DNA of 64,000 nt, taken from NCBI GenBank assembly GCA_003993805.1, contig RSEF01000004.1:68896591-68960590 (forward strand), in the 5' to 3' direction. Origin of the DNA: Himantopus leucocephalus. Lineage: Eukaryota > Chordata > Aves > Charadriiformes > Recurvirostridae. The notes below the pieces were generated by a model, which had not been told where the DNA came from, did not search any database, and worked only from the letters and a program-made list of their open reading frames with translations. Below, one piece after another: positions 39,801 through 51,084 of this stretch; within the stretch, counting starts at the first letter, position 1, and each line of letters opens with the position of its first letter. A program made the position numbers and the translations under genes.

Positions 39801-39900
39801 CTTACTGAAAGATGTTAGCTCCTTATATCTTGCGCCTGTGTTGTAAGTTTTCTTGCTAATGGGCTTTATGACCCACTATGAAAAGAAAGTTCATAGAAAA
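32404..39900. other. anonymous AT-rich DNA with simple repeats
   Basis: No gene is supported. Holds a 51-base A run after an N (33749-33800), CT-rich tracts (36245-36275), a 20-base A run near 36750, a CA run near 38540 and a T run near 38050. Frames up to 111 codons lack splice or motif support. 36990-37170 and 36330-36430 read like slowly evolving non-coding sequence (homeobox-like TTAATTA words, few simple repeats), but this cannot be shown without alignment. Confidence 0.55.
33749..33800. repeat. 51-base poly(A) run preceded by one N
   Basis: N at 33749 is followed by 51 consecutive A. An AATAAA lies about 75 bases upstream (gagaataaagagc), so a retroposed transcript tail is conceivable. 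A mis-assembled homopolymer is equally likely, because the N marks a problem at its edge. Confidence 0.8.
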
Positions 39901-40039
39901 CCTTCTGTTTGTCTAAGCATTCCATGCACGTATGGTCTCCTAGCATTGTAACCACGAGACATGAATTAAGCAGTAAAAATGCTATCGTCTTACTGTCCTT
40001 CAGAAGCAAATTTGAAGATGGACTAATTTGCAAAATTAG

Positions 40040-40258
40040 TCCATATACTGTTTTGGAACCAGAGATACGTATTTACTGGAATAGACTTCCTAGAGAAGTG
40101 GTCAATATCCCAAGCTTGTCAGTGTTTAAGAGGCATTTGGACAATGCCCTTACTAATATGCTTTAACTTTTGGTCAGCCCTAAAGTGGTCAGGCAGTTGA
40201 ACCCAATGATTGCTGTAGGTCCCTTCCAACAGGAACTATTCCATTCTCTGCTACTCTG
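40040..40258 (+). mobile_element. diverged CR1 LINE 3' end (older subfamily)
   Basis: Recognised from tttactggaatagacttcct, agagaagtggtcaatatccc, gtgtttaagaggcatttgga, caatgcccttactaatatgc, tttaacttttggtcagccct, gtggtcaggcagttga, atgattgctgtaggtccctt and ccaacaggaactattccatt. The ttggtcagccctaaagtggtcaggcag block marks an older subfamily, different from the copies at 17 and 22 kb. The frame at 39909-40166 overlaps the decayed ORF2 end (NRLPREVVNIPSLSVFKRHL). Confidence 0.9.
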
Positions 40259-43200
40259 CTTAAAACCTTACAAATTCCTTGCTGTATTCCTGGCTGTAAA
40301 GCTAGTCAAACTTCTCTGTTGTCTTTTTTGTTCCACCTTGGCTGGAAATTTCAGGTGTTGAAACAGGGCTAACAGCAAGGGACTGTAAATCTGGATGACC
40401 CTCTCTTGAAAAGAAAGCATTTCTGGTCATTGAGGAACTACTGGTTAAAGTAAAGAGCGCGCCAAGCACTAACATCCAGAAGCTTAAGGGGGAAATCATG
40501 AGGACTTGAGGCTGACCAGGAGTTATTCAGCAGAAAGGTACCGGAAGTATCTCCAATAAACAAAATGTGTTTCAAACACATTTCAAAGCTTGAAATCTGG
40601 TTGTCCAAATATCAGAAGGCAAATGATAAATCTCTGAAAGTTGTTATTATTTTAAACATACAACTTGCAGTGGGCATCTGGAGAGAGGCCCACTCTGTAT
40701 TTGAATTTTTAGGTTTGTCAATATTGCTCTGTTGCAATTAATTCAAAACTACCTTGCTAAGATTATCTTCCTTTCCAATCAGACCACATCACTTTTGTCT
40801 TTAATTTCTTCTGTCTTCTGTGATGTGAAATTTAAACTTCTAAAGTTAAATTTAAATTTCTTAGCATTGCCACCATGCCAAAGAAAATCTGCAAAGATTT
40901 CGTCTCTCAAAGTCTTTAAAAAAAAAAAAAAATTCCCATCTTGTCTGCTAAACATCACGTACTTAAGCGGTGGAGCAAGACACTGCAGGTCAATCTTTAA
41001 TGCTTTCCCCATTCAGCTCTTTTCTTAAGACATATTTCTTCAATATTCTCAAGAAAACCCTTAATAATTACAATAGGAGTGGAAGCAAGAGAGAAAATGT
41101 TCTCAGTTAACATCATTTCTGGAAATTCACTGTATAGAGCCTTACTTGAATCTGTGTGAAGACTTTTACCTAGTGCACATTCTCTATGCTTAATGATTAA
41201 CCCATAAATAAATAATAGCTAATTTACCATTGGGGGAGTACAGTTCAAACCAGGTACTATACATCGAAGAGCTTTATCCAATATAGACAAGTACACAGAG
41301 ACAACCACAAAACTTAAACTCATAACAATGCACACTTTGAAAACATAATTACATTTCTATGACTAGATATAAATTTGATAGTATGCATTTATTATAAATT
41401 ACCAATTAATAATAGATTACCATGCAGCAAATTAAAGTGTGTAACTCATTAGCTGGAGTATACTGCTGTGCCTCAACAGACTGCTGATGTTTTGCCATTT
41501 CAGTTAATATTTTCAACGTACTAGAGAATTACAACTTGATACTCATTCTACTTTACTTCACTGTGTACAGTGTAGGTACATGTATTTGTTTTGCCATATA
41601 CGCTTCCTAGGGAAAAAAAAAAGGAGGTTTCTAGTGAATGGATATGTCATCATGTAATATTAAAATATATTTTTACAAACTATTTTTTTTCACCTTTGCC
41701 TGGACAGCTGGTTATAGCATATGGTGAAAAACTGCTAAGCAGTTATAATACATCACAACTACTGCTCAGGATTTGTGCTGGGAAATTTCAAGGCAGTAAA
41801 TGCAAACAGGTACATTTTTGTAGGCTGCAGCATAATTTACCTCACAGGAGGGAGCTTGCGTGACCATGAACTTAGTGAATCCCCTGAACATACTTATCTA
41901 AAAGAGGAAGAGGAAGGGAGCACTATGGAAATGTCAGGTACTTCCGTGCAGGTGACATTGCCCCAGCTATAAATCTCAGGATTTATTATTCTGCCTCTTT
42001 ATCTCACAGAAGGTTTCTTTGCACCATTTTCTGCTCGCTCTTCTCCATCTTTTTGCCTTGGAGACCTGGGAACTCACACAAGGTCTGGCATCATTGACAT
42101 AACAAATCACCACCGTACATCTTGAATGACCGGATTAGGATCTCCCAAAGTCTCACACAACCTAACAAGCTTAAGAAACCCTCACAAGTCAGCTGTCTCA
42201 TTCTAGCCTATGGCAAATATGAAATAATTCAACTTTCTTTAGCCTATATGAAAGGAAGTATCTTACTGATAGATTAACTCTGGATACGTAGCACAGATCA
42301 AATACTAGGCATTTCCTGCTGTACACAGTCCTATACATAGTGTCGCAACCATCAGCTAAATTGTGCCACAATAAAAAAATCACACAGAAGCACGATTCTC
42401 TACACTTCACTCTTCAGTAAAATGTACCTTAATGAGATACACTTCTTACACAATTACAAAATTATAGAAGTACCATGATGAAACTTTGTTTCACACAGAA
42501 AATACATTATTTCTGTGGGACTACTTATAAGCCCTCAATACTTTAACTTTTTCTGACAATACAAAGAGAGTACTTTGTGGGTGGTACTTTCAGAAATATC
42601 TAAACAATGCCATAAGAACATTTTGTAAGTTTTAAAAGTTTTTGCGATATCTAAATCATTCATAACTCAGGGTGGAGCACACATTATACTCATCCAAAAA
42701 TCTTTCCATTCTTTATTTTCAAGTGCTCAAAATGAAAGAGGAGAATTTGAATTCCTACTACCATACCATAACTTTAATGCATCAAAGAAGATGAAAATAA
42801 AGCAAGTTTTCTTCATGTCATGGAGGAAATGCTAAAACTCTGTTTTAGCCAAGAGAGATGTTCATTGCTTTGCCATTTTCATAATGTCTTTCATTTGCTT
42901 CACATAACTATGAACTATAATACTGCAGAGGATCCATTATAGAAAAAGCAATAGCCAATTGAACAGATGGGAAGAAGAAATGTAACCACAAAGGGAGAGA
43001 GTCTAAGCTGTTTGTTCTGTTGCAGTTATGAGCTAATAAACTAGACCTTTATCAAAAATAAGATCCTCAGATTACCAATAACCTGTAAGACAGGAAAATG
43101 GCACTACAGATTCACCCTACATGTTCCCTCTGCCACTGTTTATTTCTCCTAATTTTATTCATCTTTGTCATGTGCTTAGACTGTAGGCCTCCAGGAATAT

Positions 43201-44409
43201 ATTTTAACATGCACGTTGTAGGTCCTCTTAAGCACCCCCACGCACACTTTAACACCACCATTCACACCTGAGCCCTTGCTCACAGCTGCATACACAGAAG
43301 AAGGGGCAGCCAACCACTTGGAGCAGCCAAATACTTCTTTTTTTCACAAATACGGTGCAGCCAGAGGTTTATGGTTGGAAGAAGCAGCACTCCAAGCCAG
43401 TGCTATCCTGAGGCTACAAAAAAAGGGAATCTTTGTGAGGCCCCCCATGGAGTTCAAGTGATCACTTGATTTTCTGCAGTGAAAAAACAAACTCTCCTGC
43501 ACCAGAAGGAACCATGCCAGGAAGCGTGAGAAACTCTAACCTGGGAATTACCCTGGAGGTTTTGCCAAGAACAGTCTCACATTTTTGGGTTGCCACTTCT
43601 ATCCACAAGCAGTTCCTGAGCACGGGATAACCTGATCCAGAGAAATACTTCAATTTCAAACTGCTTTTCTTTGTTTTATCACAATCTGAGCATTATATGG
43701 AACAGAATTACGGTTCCCCATACAGTTTTGTACCAGCAAATCTTCTGCAATACTACAGATCATTCTTACATTGCTCTTGGGGACAACAGATATTTAAATG
43801 GGGGAAATAAGAAAACATTTGTCCTTAAACTTGTTCTTTGATGATCACCTTCTTGTCACATTAAAACAGGTTACCTCTTTGCTGAACTTGGCATTCAAGT
43901 GTTGGAAAACGGCTGACGTAATCATTTGTTAAGTACACATGAATACTGCACTCACAGAGAGTATATAGAAGTTTGCACATTTTAATAGGAATGGATAATG
44001 CTTCTGTAATTTCTCATCTCCCTTACAACGGTTGTCATGAGAAAAGGGTAAATGTGTGCCATGCTACCTTGTTACAATAAAAGTTTAAATGTTGTGTCCT
44101 TCCATGTAAAGAGCTGCTCTGTTCTGATCTTCCCAGTGTTCCATAATTAGAAAAGCCAGCCATTTGTCTTCCACCCTATTTGCAGTTTCACTGATTTATA
44201 GGAAAGCAGTAGAGCTGCTTATGACATACAAAATATAGGGCAGGTCAAAACTGTGGATTATATAGTAATGTTCCATATAGAACATGTGGATTACTAAAAC
44301 CTTATTTCATAAAGTACAAGAAATGGAAGTATTGCTTGTAAATAAGAGTGAGGCACAACTGCAATTTCAGTCTCAGACAGATTCTAATTTCATTTTTGAG
44401 CTATGATTA
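40259..44409. other. anonymous DNA; possible 3' UTR of the minus-strand gene in its right part
   Basis: No supported gene. If the segment at 44559-44410 is a terminal exon on the minus strand, its 3' UTR runs leftward. Minus-strand polyadenylation-type signals are at 43981-43986 (ATTAAA) and around 43141-43165 (two AATAAA). No interspersed element is recognised. Confidence 0.5.
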
Positions 44410-44559
44410 TTATTTGCGCTGCAGTGATATAAAGACCTTCTTCCATTCACTGGAGTCATCTTCTCTGAAGCTGCACAGCACCTCTGACAAAATTGATAGT
44501 GCTAACATGAAGGCAACAGGGTCCTGATCTCCAAAATATTTTGAGACATGTAGGGCACC
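44410..44559 (-). CDS. candidate terminal coding exon of unidentified gene
   Basis: Read on the minus strand, acceptor cttattcgcttcag leads into GGTGCCCTACATGTC. A frame of 49 codons then runs to TAA at 44412-44410. The residues start GALHVSKYFGDQDPVAFMLA and end WKKVFISLQRK. About one third of codons start with G, higher than neighbouring chance frames, and the middle is an amphipathic helix-like stretch suggestive of a helical-repeat protein. It begins in phase 0, which matches the end of the segment at 45990-45869. No family recognised. Confidence 0.45.
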   Translation of the reverse strand, partial: GALHVSKYFGDQDPVAFMLALSILSEVLCSFREDDSSEWKKVFISLQRK

Positions 44560-45711
44560 CTGAAGCGAATAAGAGGTAAGAAAATAAATATTGCATGGGT
44601 TAAGACAAAAAAAACAGAAGGTGGGAAAGTCACAGAGGGGATGAAGGAAATAATGGCAGAATACAATCTTTCCACCGTCTCTGCTTAAATGAGAAATATA
44701 GGTCTGGCAGAAAATTCCAAAAATTAGGAAACTGTAATAGACACAGCCAGATTAATGATGTTATTTTTCTAGTCATGGGCACCATTTGCCATTGACAAAA
44801 ATAAGATGAGGATTCCTGCAGGAATTCTAATGTGACTAAAACCCAAGAATTAGCAATAGACCTTGCTGGAATCAGACTGAACAGTAAAGAAATTATATGC
44901 CTCATTTTTGTAGTTTTATAAAAAGACTTTTGTAAATAAGGACTGATTCCTCTGTGAATGGTGCTTAAGTGTTTTATCTGTAAAGTAAAAGTAACTTATC
45001 ATAGATACCAAGAGCTGATGATATGGAAGTGTTACACTGCCTGAATACAACGGCAAACTTACATCTTTAAAAATACCACTTTGTTTCTGTTATTACGTGG
45101 ATGCTCTATATAAACATTAAAGTTAGCTTTATTTGTTTGCTTAAGCATGTATTTATTCTTTATGCAATGCGCCTCTGCAAACCACTTCTTCTTCCTCATA
45201 TAACTCCCACCTGAAACATTAGACTTATTATAATAACTTTCTGGCATTGAAGCTATCTTTTTAAGGCTAGAAAGAAAAGGAATAGTTTTCCATGTTTTTT
45301 ATGAGATTGCAACACAGTTTATAGTATGGGGCAACTACTGGTTCTGTGTAAATGAATTCCAGAAAGGCTCAGAACTATAGTTTAGTCAATCTAGGCACCC
45401 AAAATTCCAACTGTTCAGTCAAACATACGAAACCAGTGAAGTTACACAATTGAGCTGGAAATTTCACAAGCTTTTTGAGAATTATTTCATATTCTTCCTC
45501 CTATTTGGTCTGAAATAAAAGTGATCTCAACATTTTTCAGCATCTATGAACATTGTCTTGATTAGAGACACAGAATACAAGCTCTATAAAACTGAAAAAT
45601 AATGGGATATGATGAAGGGGCAATTAGTTGAAGTCTTTCAAATACTTTTAAAAAAAGATAATAGTTCATGTAACTACTTGTTTTGTCCAAATACATTCAC
45701 ACAAATCACTA

Positions 45712-45758
45712 CCATCTTACTTCATTTGTCTTGGNCCATTTTACTTCATTTGTCTTGA
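45712..45758. repeat. about 23-bp direct duplication split by a single N
   Basis: 45712-45734 and 45736-45757 (ccat[c/t]ttacttcatttgtc...) flank N at 45735. This is an assembly-join pattern. Confidence 0.8.
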
Positions 45759-45868
45759 TACTATTACATAACATGCCCAAGAGATTTTATGAATTAATAG
45801 CTACTAATTTACTCTGAAACATTCAATTCACATGAACAAACTAGTAATAATAAAGTAGCAAAACATAC

Positions 45869-45990
45869 CTAGTTTCTCATTGGTGGAAATTGATGGTGCT
45901 CTTTTGAATGAGTAAGAGACACCAGAAATTGCACATCCTTTCTGATCCAGCATGGACAAGCATGTAGTTTCAGCAGTTTCCCAAGAGTTG
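45869..45990 (-). CDS. candidate coding exon ending in TAG at its donor
   Basis: Minus strand: acceptor aaaatttgag (weak pyrimidine tract), 122 bases, donor ACTAG/gtatgt. Two frames are open. Entered in phase 1 from the exon at 46818-46659 it reads ATLGKLLKLHACPCWIRKDV..., is helical-repeat-like, and its last codon is TAG. Entered in phase 2 it reads NSWETAETTCLSML... without a stop. The first frame joins both neighbours in phase but carries that terminal stop. A single C-to-T change from CAG would explain it, as would the protein ending here. Exon reality and frame are both uncertain. Confidence 0.35.
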
Positions 45991-46658
45991 CTCAAATTTT
46001 AATGTGACACGCATTAACAGAATATGCTGAAACTCTCATCTTCTGTTGCATTGTCTGCTCCTCCAATACATCAGAGGCAAGGACATGTCCAATAGGTAGA
46101 CTGCTTTGCCAGAGATGGACAGGTTAAGTCAAAGCAGAAGAAAATTAAGTGCAGGTATTATCAAAAAAAACTTAAGCTCACATGTCATCCCTGATGTACA
46201 GGTCATACAGCCCAGCTGTTTTCCTCCTGGTATTTTTATTTTGGACAAAGTTTTAATGGATGACACAACTAAAATATCTGAGCCTTCATTTCAGCAGACA
46301 CAGTTGGCTATCTTGAGCAGTTCATAATTGTCAACTCCAAACACTAACTTTACAACAAAAATTGTTTGACAATGATCAGAATTTGCTCTGCTAGTAAAGT
46401 TTGACCATTTCTAAACTTACCTATTTCTTCTTAGAGTGCCACACAGCGACAGCTATACTGTATCTCCCCTGTACTCTACTGGTTTTTATGCAAGTTTACT
46501 TCTGACTAAGCAAGATGGTTTTCAGGCCTGAAGAAACATGAAGGATGTATCAAAAGCACACAACAGGAACACAGTGGATGTCTACCCATGCAAAAAGCAG
46601 TTGAGTTCATGCCAGAATGGCAAGATGTGCCTGCTTATTAGCAGAGGCAAAGTGTTAC

Positions 46659-46818
46659 CTTGACATATCCATTCAGCTTTGGGATCTGAGCTGGTACCTT
46701 CTCTAAGCAGTGCGGGGAGACATACAGATGTACCAGTGTAAACTGGCACAGACCACCAGTGGCTCTGGAATATCTCGTCTGATATGCACATGCCCACAGA
46801 TTCCACAAATCTTACAGC
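46659..46818 (-). CDS. candidate internal coding exon, unidentified gene
   Basis: Minus strand: a good acceptor (ttcgttttgtttccttag), 160 bases open in one frame, and donor CAAG/gtaaca. The frame starts in phase 0 with AVRFVESVGMCISDEIFQSH, continues through a WWSVPVYTG stretch and ends PKAEWICQ plus one base. About a third of codons begin with G, as in real coding sequence. The segment is the clearest exon of the minus-strand series. No known domain was recognised. Confidence 0.45.
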
Positions 46819-47170
46819 CTAAGGAAACAAAACGAAACTAAAGGATGAATGCCTATTTATTGTTTTATTGTTCAGACTAGTTTTCAAGAAAATAAAGTTT
46901 TGTGCCACTCTTTGATGAGTCTGGTATGCCAGCTATCTTAGATCCATTCTATACAAAAGGATAGCAACTAAGGTTAACTATTCAGTACAAACAGCTACAG
47001 ATCCAGCTTGGTCTGAATAAACACAGTGTAAGAGGGACAACACTACTGTAAACAGACATTACTACCAGTTACCATCACCTACAGTTTTTCTTTTCTTGGC
47101 AATCACAAGCACATACATCTTACTATTTACATAAGAACCATTCTTACTTGGATCACAGGAAGATGGGAAT

Positions 47171-47395
47171 TAGAAATCATCTCTTTCAATTCTCAGATTA
47201 GTTCTCCTCTACTACAAGTCTACAAACTTACTAATTCCCCTGAACATTCGGTTTTCTCCTCAAGATTTCAAAAGGCCCTGCTANTAGAAATCATCTCTTT
47301 CAATTCTCAGATTAGTTCTCCTCTACTAAAGTCTACAAACTTACTAATTCCCCTGAACATTTGGTTTTCTCCTCAAGATTTCAAAAGGCCCTGCT
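47171..47395. repeat. about 112-bp direct duplication split by a single N
   Basis: 47171-47283 and 47285-47395 are the same sequence with a 2-base indel and one substitution around N at 47284. This fits unmerged alleles. Confidence 0.9.
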
Positions 47396-48006
47396 GGGTG
47401 AGCTATACTGCCCTGTGTCTGAGAGGTTTAAAAATGGCTTTGTTCTCTTTGCCTGCACAACTCCTCACACACCTCTGCTCAGATGATCTCATTTGCGGAT
47501 TTTTATTTTCCCTCCTGCAAGAGGGGACCCAGTGACTAACTTTCCTTCAAATTCCTCTGCAAAGAGGTGCCGAAGCAGTCTCTATCTTTCCTCAAACCCT
47601 GCTCAGTGAACCAACAGCTCCTCCATTTTTATTTGCCTATTTTATGCTTAGCTTACTAATTTCATGATCAGACATATGCCTATAGAATGTAATCACTATT
47701 CGGGCTTCTTTTTAAAGGGTGATAGCCTGCAATGACCAGGCTGGACTGAAGTGTCAGTAAGTACCCTGCACAACTAGATGACTGCATATTTCACTAGAGC
47801 TCTTGAAACTGGACTCAAAATAATAGAACCCTTTCTTTACATCAGGCTCTTACTGCTTCCTACCAGAGGCTAACCAAAATCACAAGACTAGCCTTACACA
47901 TGTTATTTCAGGATTTCTGAAACCCATAGAAATGAAGAATTACAGAACAGCAATAACAATGACTCAGTTTATCAGAAAGAACAAGAAAAAAAAAAGTCTT
48001 TTTTTT

Positions 48007-48106
48007 NNNNNNNNNNNNNNNNNNNNNNNNNNNNNNNNNNNNNNNNNNNNNNNNNNNNNNNNNNNNNNNNNNNNNNNNNNNNNNNNNNNNNNNNNNNNNN
48101 NNNNNN
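48007..48106. other. assembly gap, exactly 100 N
   Basis: A placeholder gap preceded by A and T homopolymers (agaaaaaaaaaagtctttttttt). True length unknown. It falls inside the interval where exons of the minus-strand gene appear to be missing. Confidence 0.97.
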
Positions 48107-48228
48107 AAGTAAGTATTTTCACAAATTCAGACACTAGAGTCTTCTAAGAATGCAGTTTTCCCAGACATTAGAAGAGATTTTACTAAAAAGTAAAATTACT
48201 GAAGGAGAAATTAGTCCTGTGTCGCTCA

Positions 48229-48336
48229 AACCAGGACATGAATATCGACGTGCATTCTAAAAAAAGGTAGGACGACTTCATGAATATTACGTCTACTGGT
48301 GGCTGTTAAAAAGCATGGTGTGGCTGCCATCTCTCT
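48229..48336 (-). CDS. weak candidate coding segment
   Basis: Minus strand: acceptor gctctttctctggtctaacaatgcag, then 36 open codons (REMAATPCFLTATSRRNIHE...) with several CpG-containing codons, to a TGA at 48228-48226. The only possible donor, CTG/gtttga, is poor. In phase 0 on both sides it would fit between the segments at 58696-58576 and 46818-46659. Evidence is thin. Confidence 0.2.
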
Positions 48337-49239
48337 CTGCATTGTTAGACCAGAGAAAGAGCCAATCTACACTCGTCTTGCTCCTCATATTTTTCCCCTA
48401 AGCACCCACCGCTCACCACATCCAGGGACAAGATACCAGGCTTTTAGAGCTTTTAGAGATGTGTGAGTGCAAGTTGCTACTTTTGTTTTTACAAAATAGA
48501 TGTTAAGGTAAACGTTAAACATGGAAATGTCAGAATTTATTTTTGTTTCTCAGAATAACTAGTTTGCAGGAACTGGAAACCAATTCAATAAAAATTTAGA
48601 GAACATTTTTACTGGCAGGAAATCACCTGTCCAAGAACTACTTTAGGGAGACAATCCTCATGTCCAACTACTTCTATATTAAAAACAAATGTTCTGTGGT
48701 ATTGAAAGCATTTCATTACACAGCTCGTACACCTTATCTAGAGGTAATTTCTAACAGATTCCCACTTGCTCTACAAACATAAGTTTCTAGGCATTCACTT
48801 GCTTATCCCAAGAGGAATTTATAAGTGAACTAAATTCAAAATTCAAACAAAATTCATTTTTGCATCACTTTACACCCCAGAAAACTGATACACACCAACT
48901 GTGATGAAGTTTAATGTAGACTGTTTACAGTGTGTTGCACCTTTTTTCACATTTATGTATAATGTATCAATATCTATTTTTTAAGGAAAAAAATGTAGCT
49001 TGAGATCCAAAGTTTATAAACTATTCCTTTCCTCAATAAGGTACACACAAGAAAAAAATCTAAGATTTGGCATACTGTGGCATGTAGTTCTCATCTCTGG
49101 TCTGCAAAAAAAATACAGGCTACTTCAGCAGCCAAGTGCATATTATTCCCAAAAATACATACGTATAATGTAGTATTAATAACTGTAAAATGCTGCAGAA
49201 TGAATTACGGCTGCCCTGCTGCAGTTTTGCTGTGATTAG

Positions 49240-49342
49240 AAAAGCCAATGCAAAGCTCCAGAAGCTTCTTGTGAAATTGAGAACGACAGCGTGCTTCCTG
49301 CATTGCTTCAGCACAAAGGGCTATGGAGAAGCATACTGGAAG
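49240..49342 (+). other. exon-like segment on the + strand
   Basis: Acceptor ctgccctgctgcagttttgctgtgattag, 103 bases with one open frame (KANAKLQKLLVKLRTTACFL...) and consensus donor AAG/gtaagc. It lies inside the span of the minus-strand candidate gene and no + strand partner is found. It could belong to an antisense transcript or be a chance combination. Confidence 0.2.
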
Positions 49343-50093
49343 GTAAGCAAACCTTGCCTAAGCTCTCTTCACACAAAAGTAGTAGCTGAGAGAGAGAGAG
49401 CTGCACAAGCACAAACTACTGCTTTTCAGAAGTTATTTTAACACCCTAAAGTGCATCCCTTGCAGGATCCAGTATCTTTTTTAACACAAGGAAATAATTT
49501 CCTATCTATTGCTAACTCAAAAATGAGAGGCTGGGCTTAAAAAGCTCAAGAGGTCAAAACAAACTGTTTTTAGAACAACCTGAGAAACTGTGAGTTACTC
49601 CCAATTAGAAAGCATTTTGTGTTCCTGCCCCAAATATTAACAGAAATGGTTCTATCAATAATTGTCTGGCAATATCTTATGCCTGCACTTATGTTGTTCA
49701 AATAGTATTTGTGTTTTGTAATTTCACAGTCCAAAAAGGCAAAAATATAGGCCATTTTTTCCTAAGGGATATCTGGCCTATCCTCAGAAATCTGTATTTG
49801 TGAGTGTATCTGGAAATGCTCAGCACACAGCCATTCCCGATTAGGGCTGATGTTTTTAGAAGATATTTGAAAATCAAGGCCGATGACTCAACTACATAAA
49901 CATGGATTATGGCTTTGACCCCTAGTGGGAGGTTATCTTTGCAGTCAGAAAACTGAAAACATTTTTTATTTGTTTCTTTTTTTTCCCCACAACTAAACTT
50001 AGATTCTGCCTGAAACTTGCAGCGAATTACTTCAGGGTTCCTCTTGCAGTCGACACATTCACAGCTGGGAGCCATTCATTCGGACTACAGTTA

Positions 50094-50164
50094 ACATTCA
50101 GTTGATGTTAAAAGGGGTCTAAACCAAANACATTCAGTTGATGTTAAAAGGGGTCTAAACCAAA
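50094..50164. repeat. 35-bp direct duplication split by a single N
   Basis: 50094-50128 and 50130-50164 (acattcagttgatgttaaaa...) are identical around N at 50129. Confidence 0.9.
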
Positions 50165-51015
50165 AAGGTTGGCACTAGATACAGACTTTTAAAGTGTTTT
50201 AAAGGGATACCTTGGACTGGATTTACACAAACAGGCAATCCTGGCAGCACACCTACATCATCAGATGGAGAGGAGCACAGCGATCCCTAAACTAGCAGAG
50301 ACCCAAGACACAAGTTCATGAAGAAGGGGAGAGGACAGCACAGAAGTTATTTGCGTTATAAGCTTTGCATGCTGCCAGGAGCAGAGTCGCCACACCAGGC
50401 TACTCAGCACTCTCCCATTCAGAACTAATTAAAGAATGCAATTTTACACCCTCCAAATGTAAACATGCTTGAAGTCAAATAGAAAATTGCAGTTCAGGTG
50501 TCTCTTGCCCATGTTATACCCCCAGATTTCTGAGCCACTCTCTTTCTACTGTCTGGTGTCTTTAGAGCATCCCTTCCACCTCTAAAAAGCCTCACTAAAA
50601 GAAGCGTGGAATTGTGAAGCAAAGGGTACCACCAGCACAAACCATAGCTAGAAGCTAGAGAAATGAATGGTGAACTAAAAGTGATACTGCTCACGAGGAA
50701 GAAACAGAGAGTTTGGGTCTCTGGGCTGCGGACTAATGAATAAAGCAGACACGCTTCAGAAGTTTAACTCCAAGAGGCATAACACTGTCTGAGGGTTCCC
50801 ACGTGCAAGAAGGTGCCAACCTGATTCATCAGTTGAATCAAATGAATAACACATCTTGGGTTACCAGTTTTTGCAAATCCCCTCTTCTATTAGTGGCTCC
50901 TATCGGTGTCACTCTGTGGTATCCGTCTCTTTCCATGTACTGTATGAGGACTCCACATATTTAATTCACAGCCATGGATTTGGTGGCTTAAGGACGTACC
51001 TGCTCCACACAGTGA

Positions 51016-51084
51016 AGATGATCCAGGTGATCTTTAAGGTCCCTCCCAAACTAAACCATTCCATGGTTCTATGATTACATGATC
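51016..51084 (+). mobile_element. CR1 LINE, extreme 3' end only
   Basis: gatgatccaggtgatcttta, aggtccctcccaaactaaac, cattccatggttctatgat is the last 60-70 bases of a CR1. It is a very short 5'-truncated insertion. Confidence 0.75.

Noticed and set aside
45063..45210. Minus-strand segment with good acceptor (taatgtttcag) and donor (AAAGAT/gtaagt), 48 open codons
   Set aside because: It joins the alternative frame of 45990-45869 in phase, but it leaves phase 2, in which the terminal segment at 44559 hits a stop after 18 codons. It breaks the better chain and is Lys/Asn-rich like neutral AT-rich DNA.
47719..47754. Short + strand exon-like piece (cttctttttaaag ... gtaagt)
   Set aside because: Only about 36 bases. 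Such pairs are common by chance and no partner exon was found.
49698..50075. Minus-strand 125-codon frame
   Set aside because: Average codon composition, no usable splice pair and no motif.
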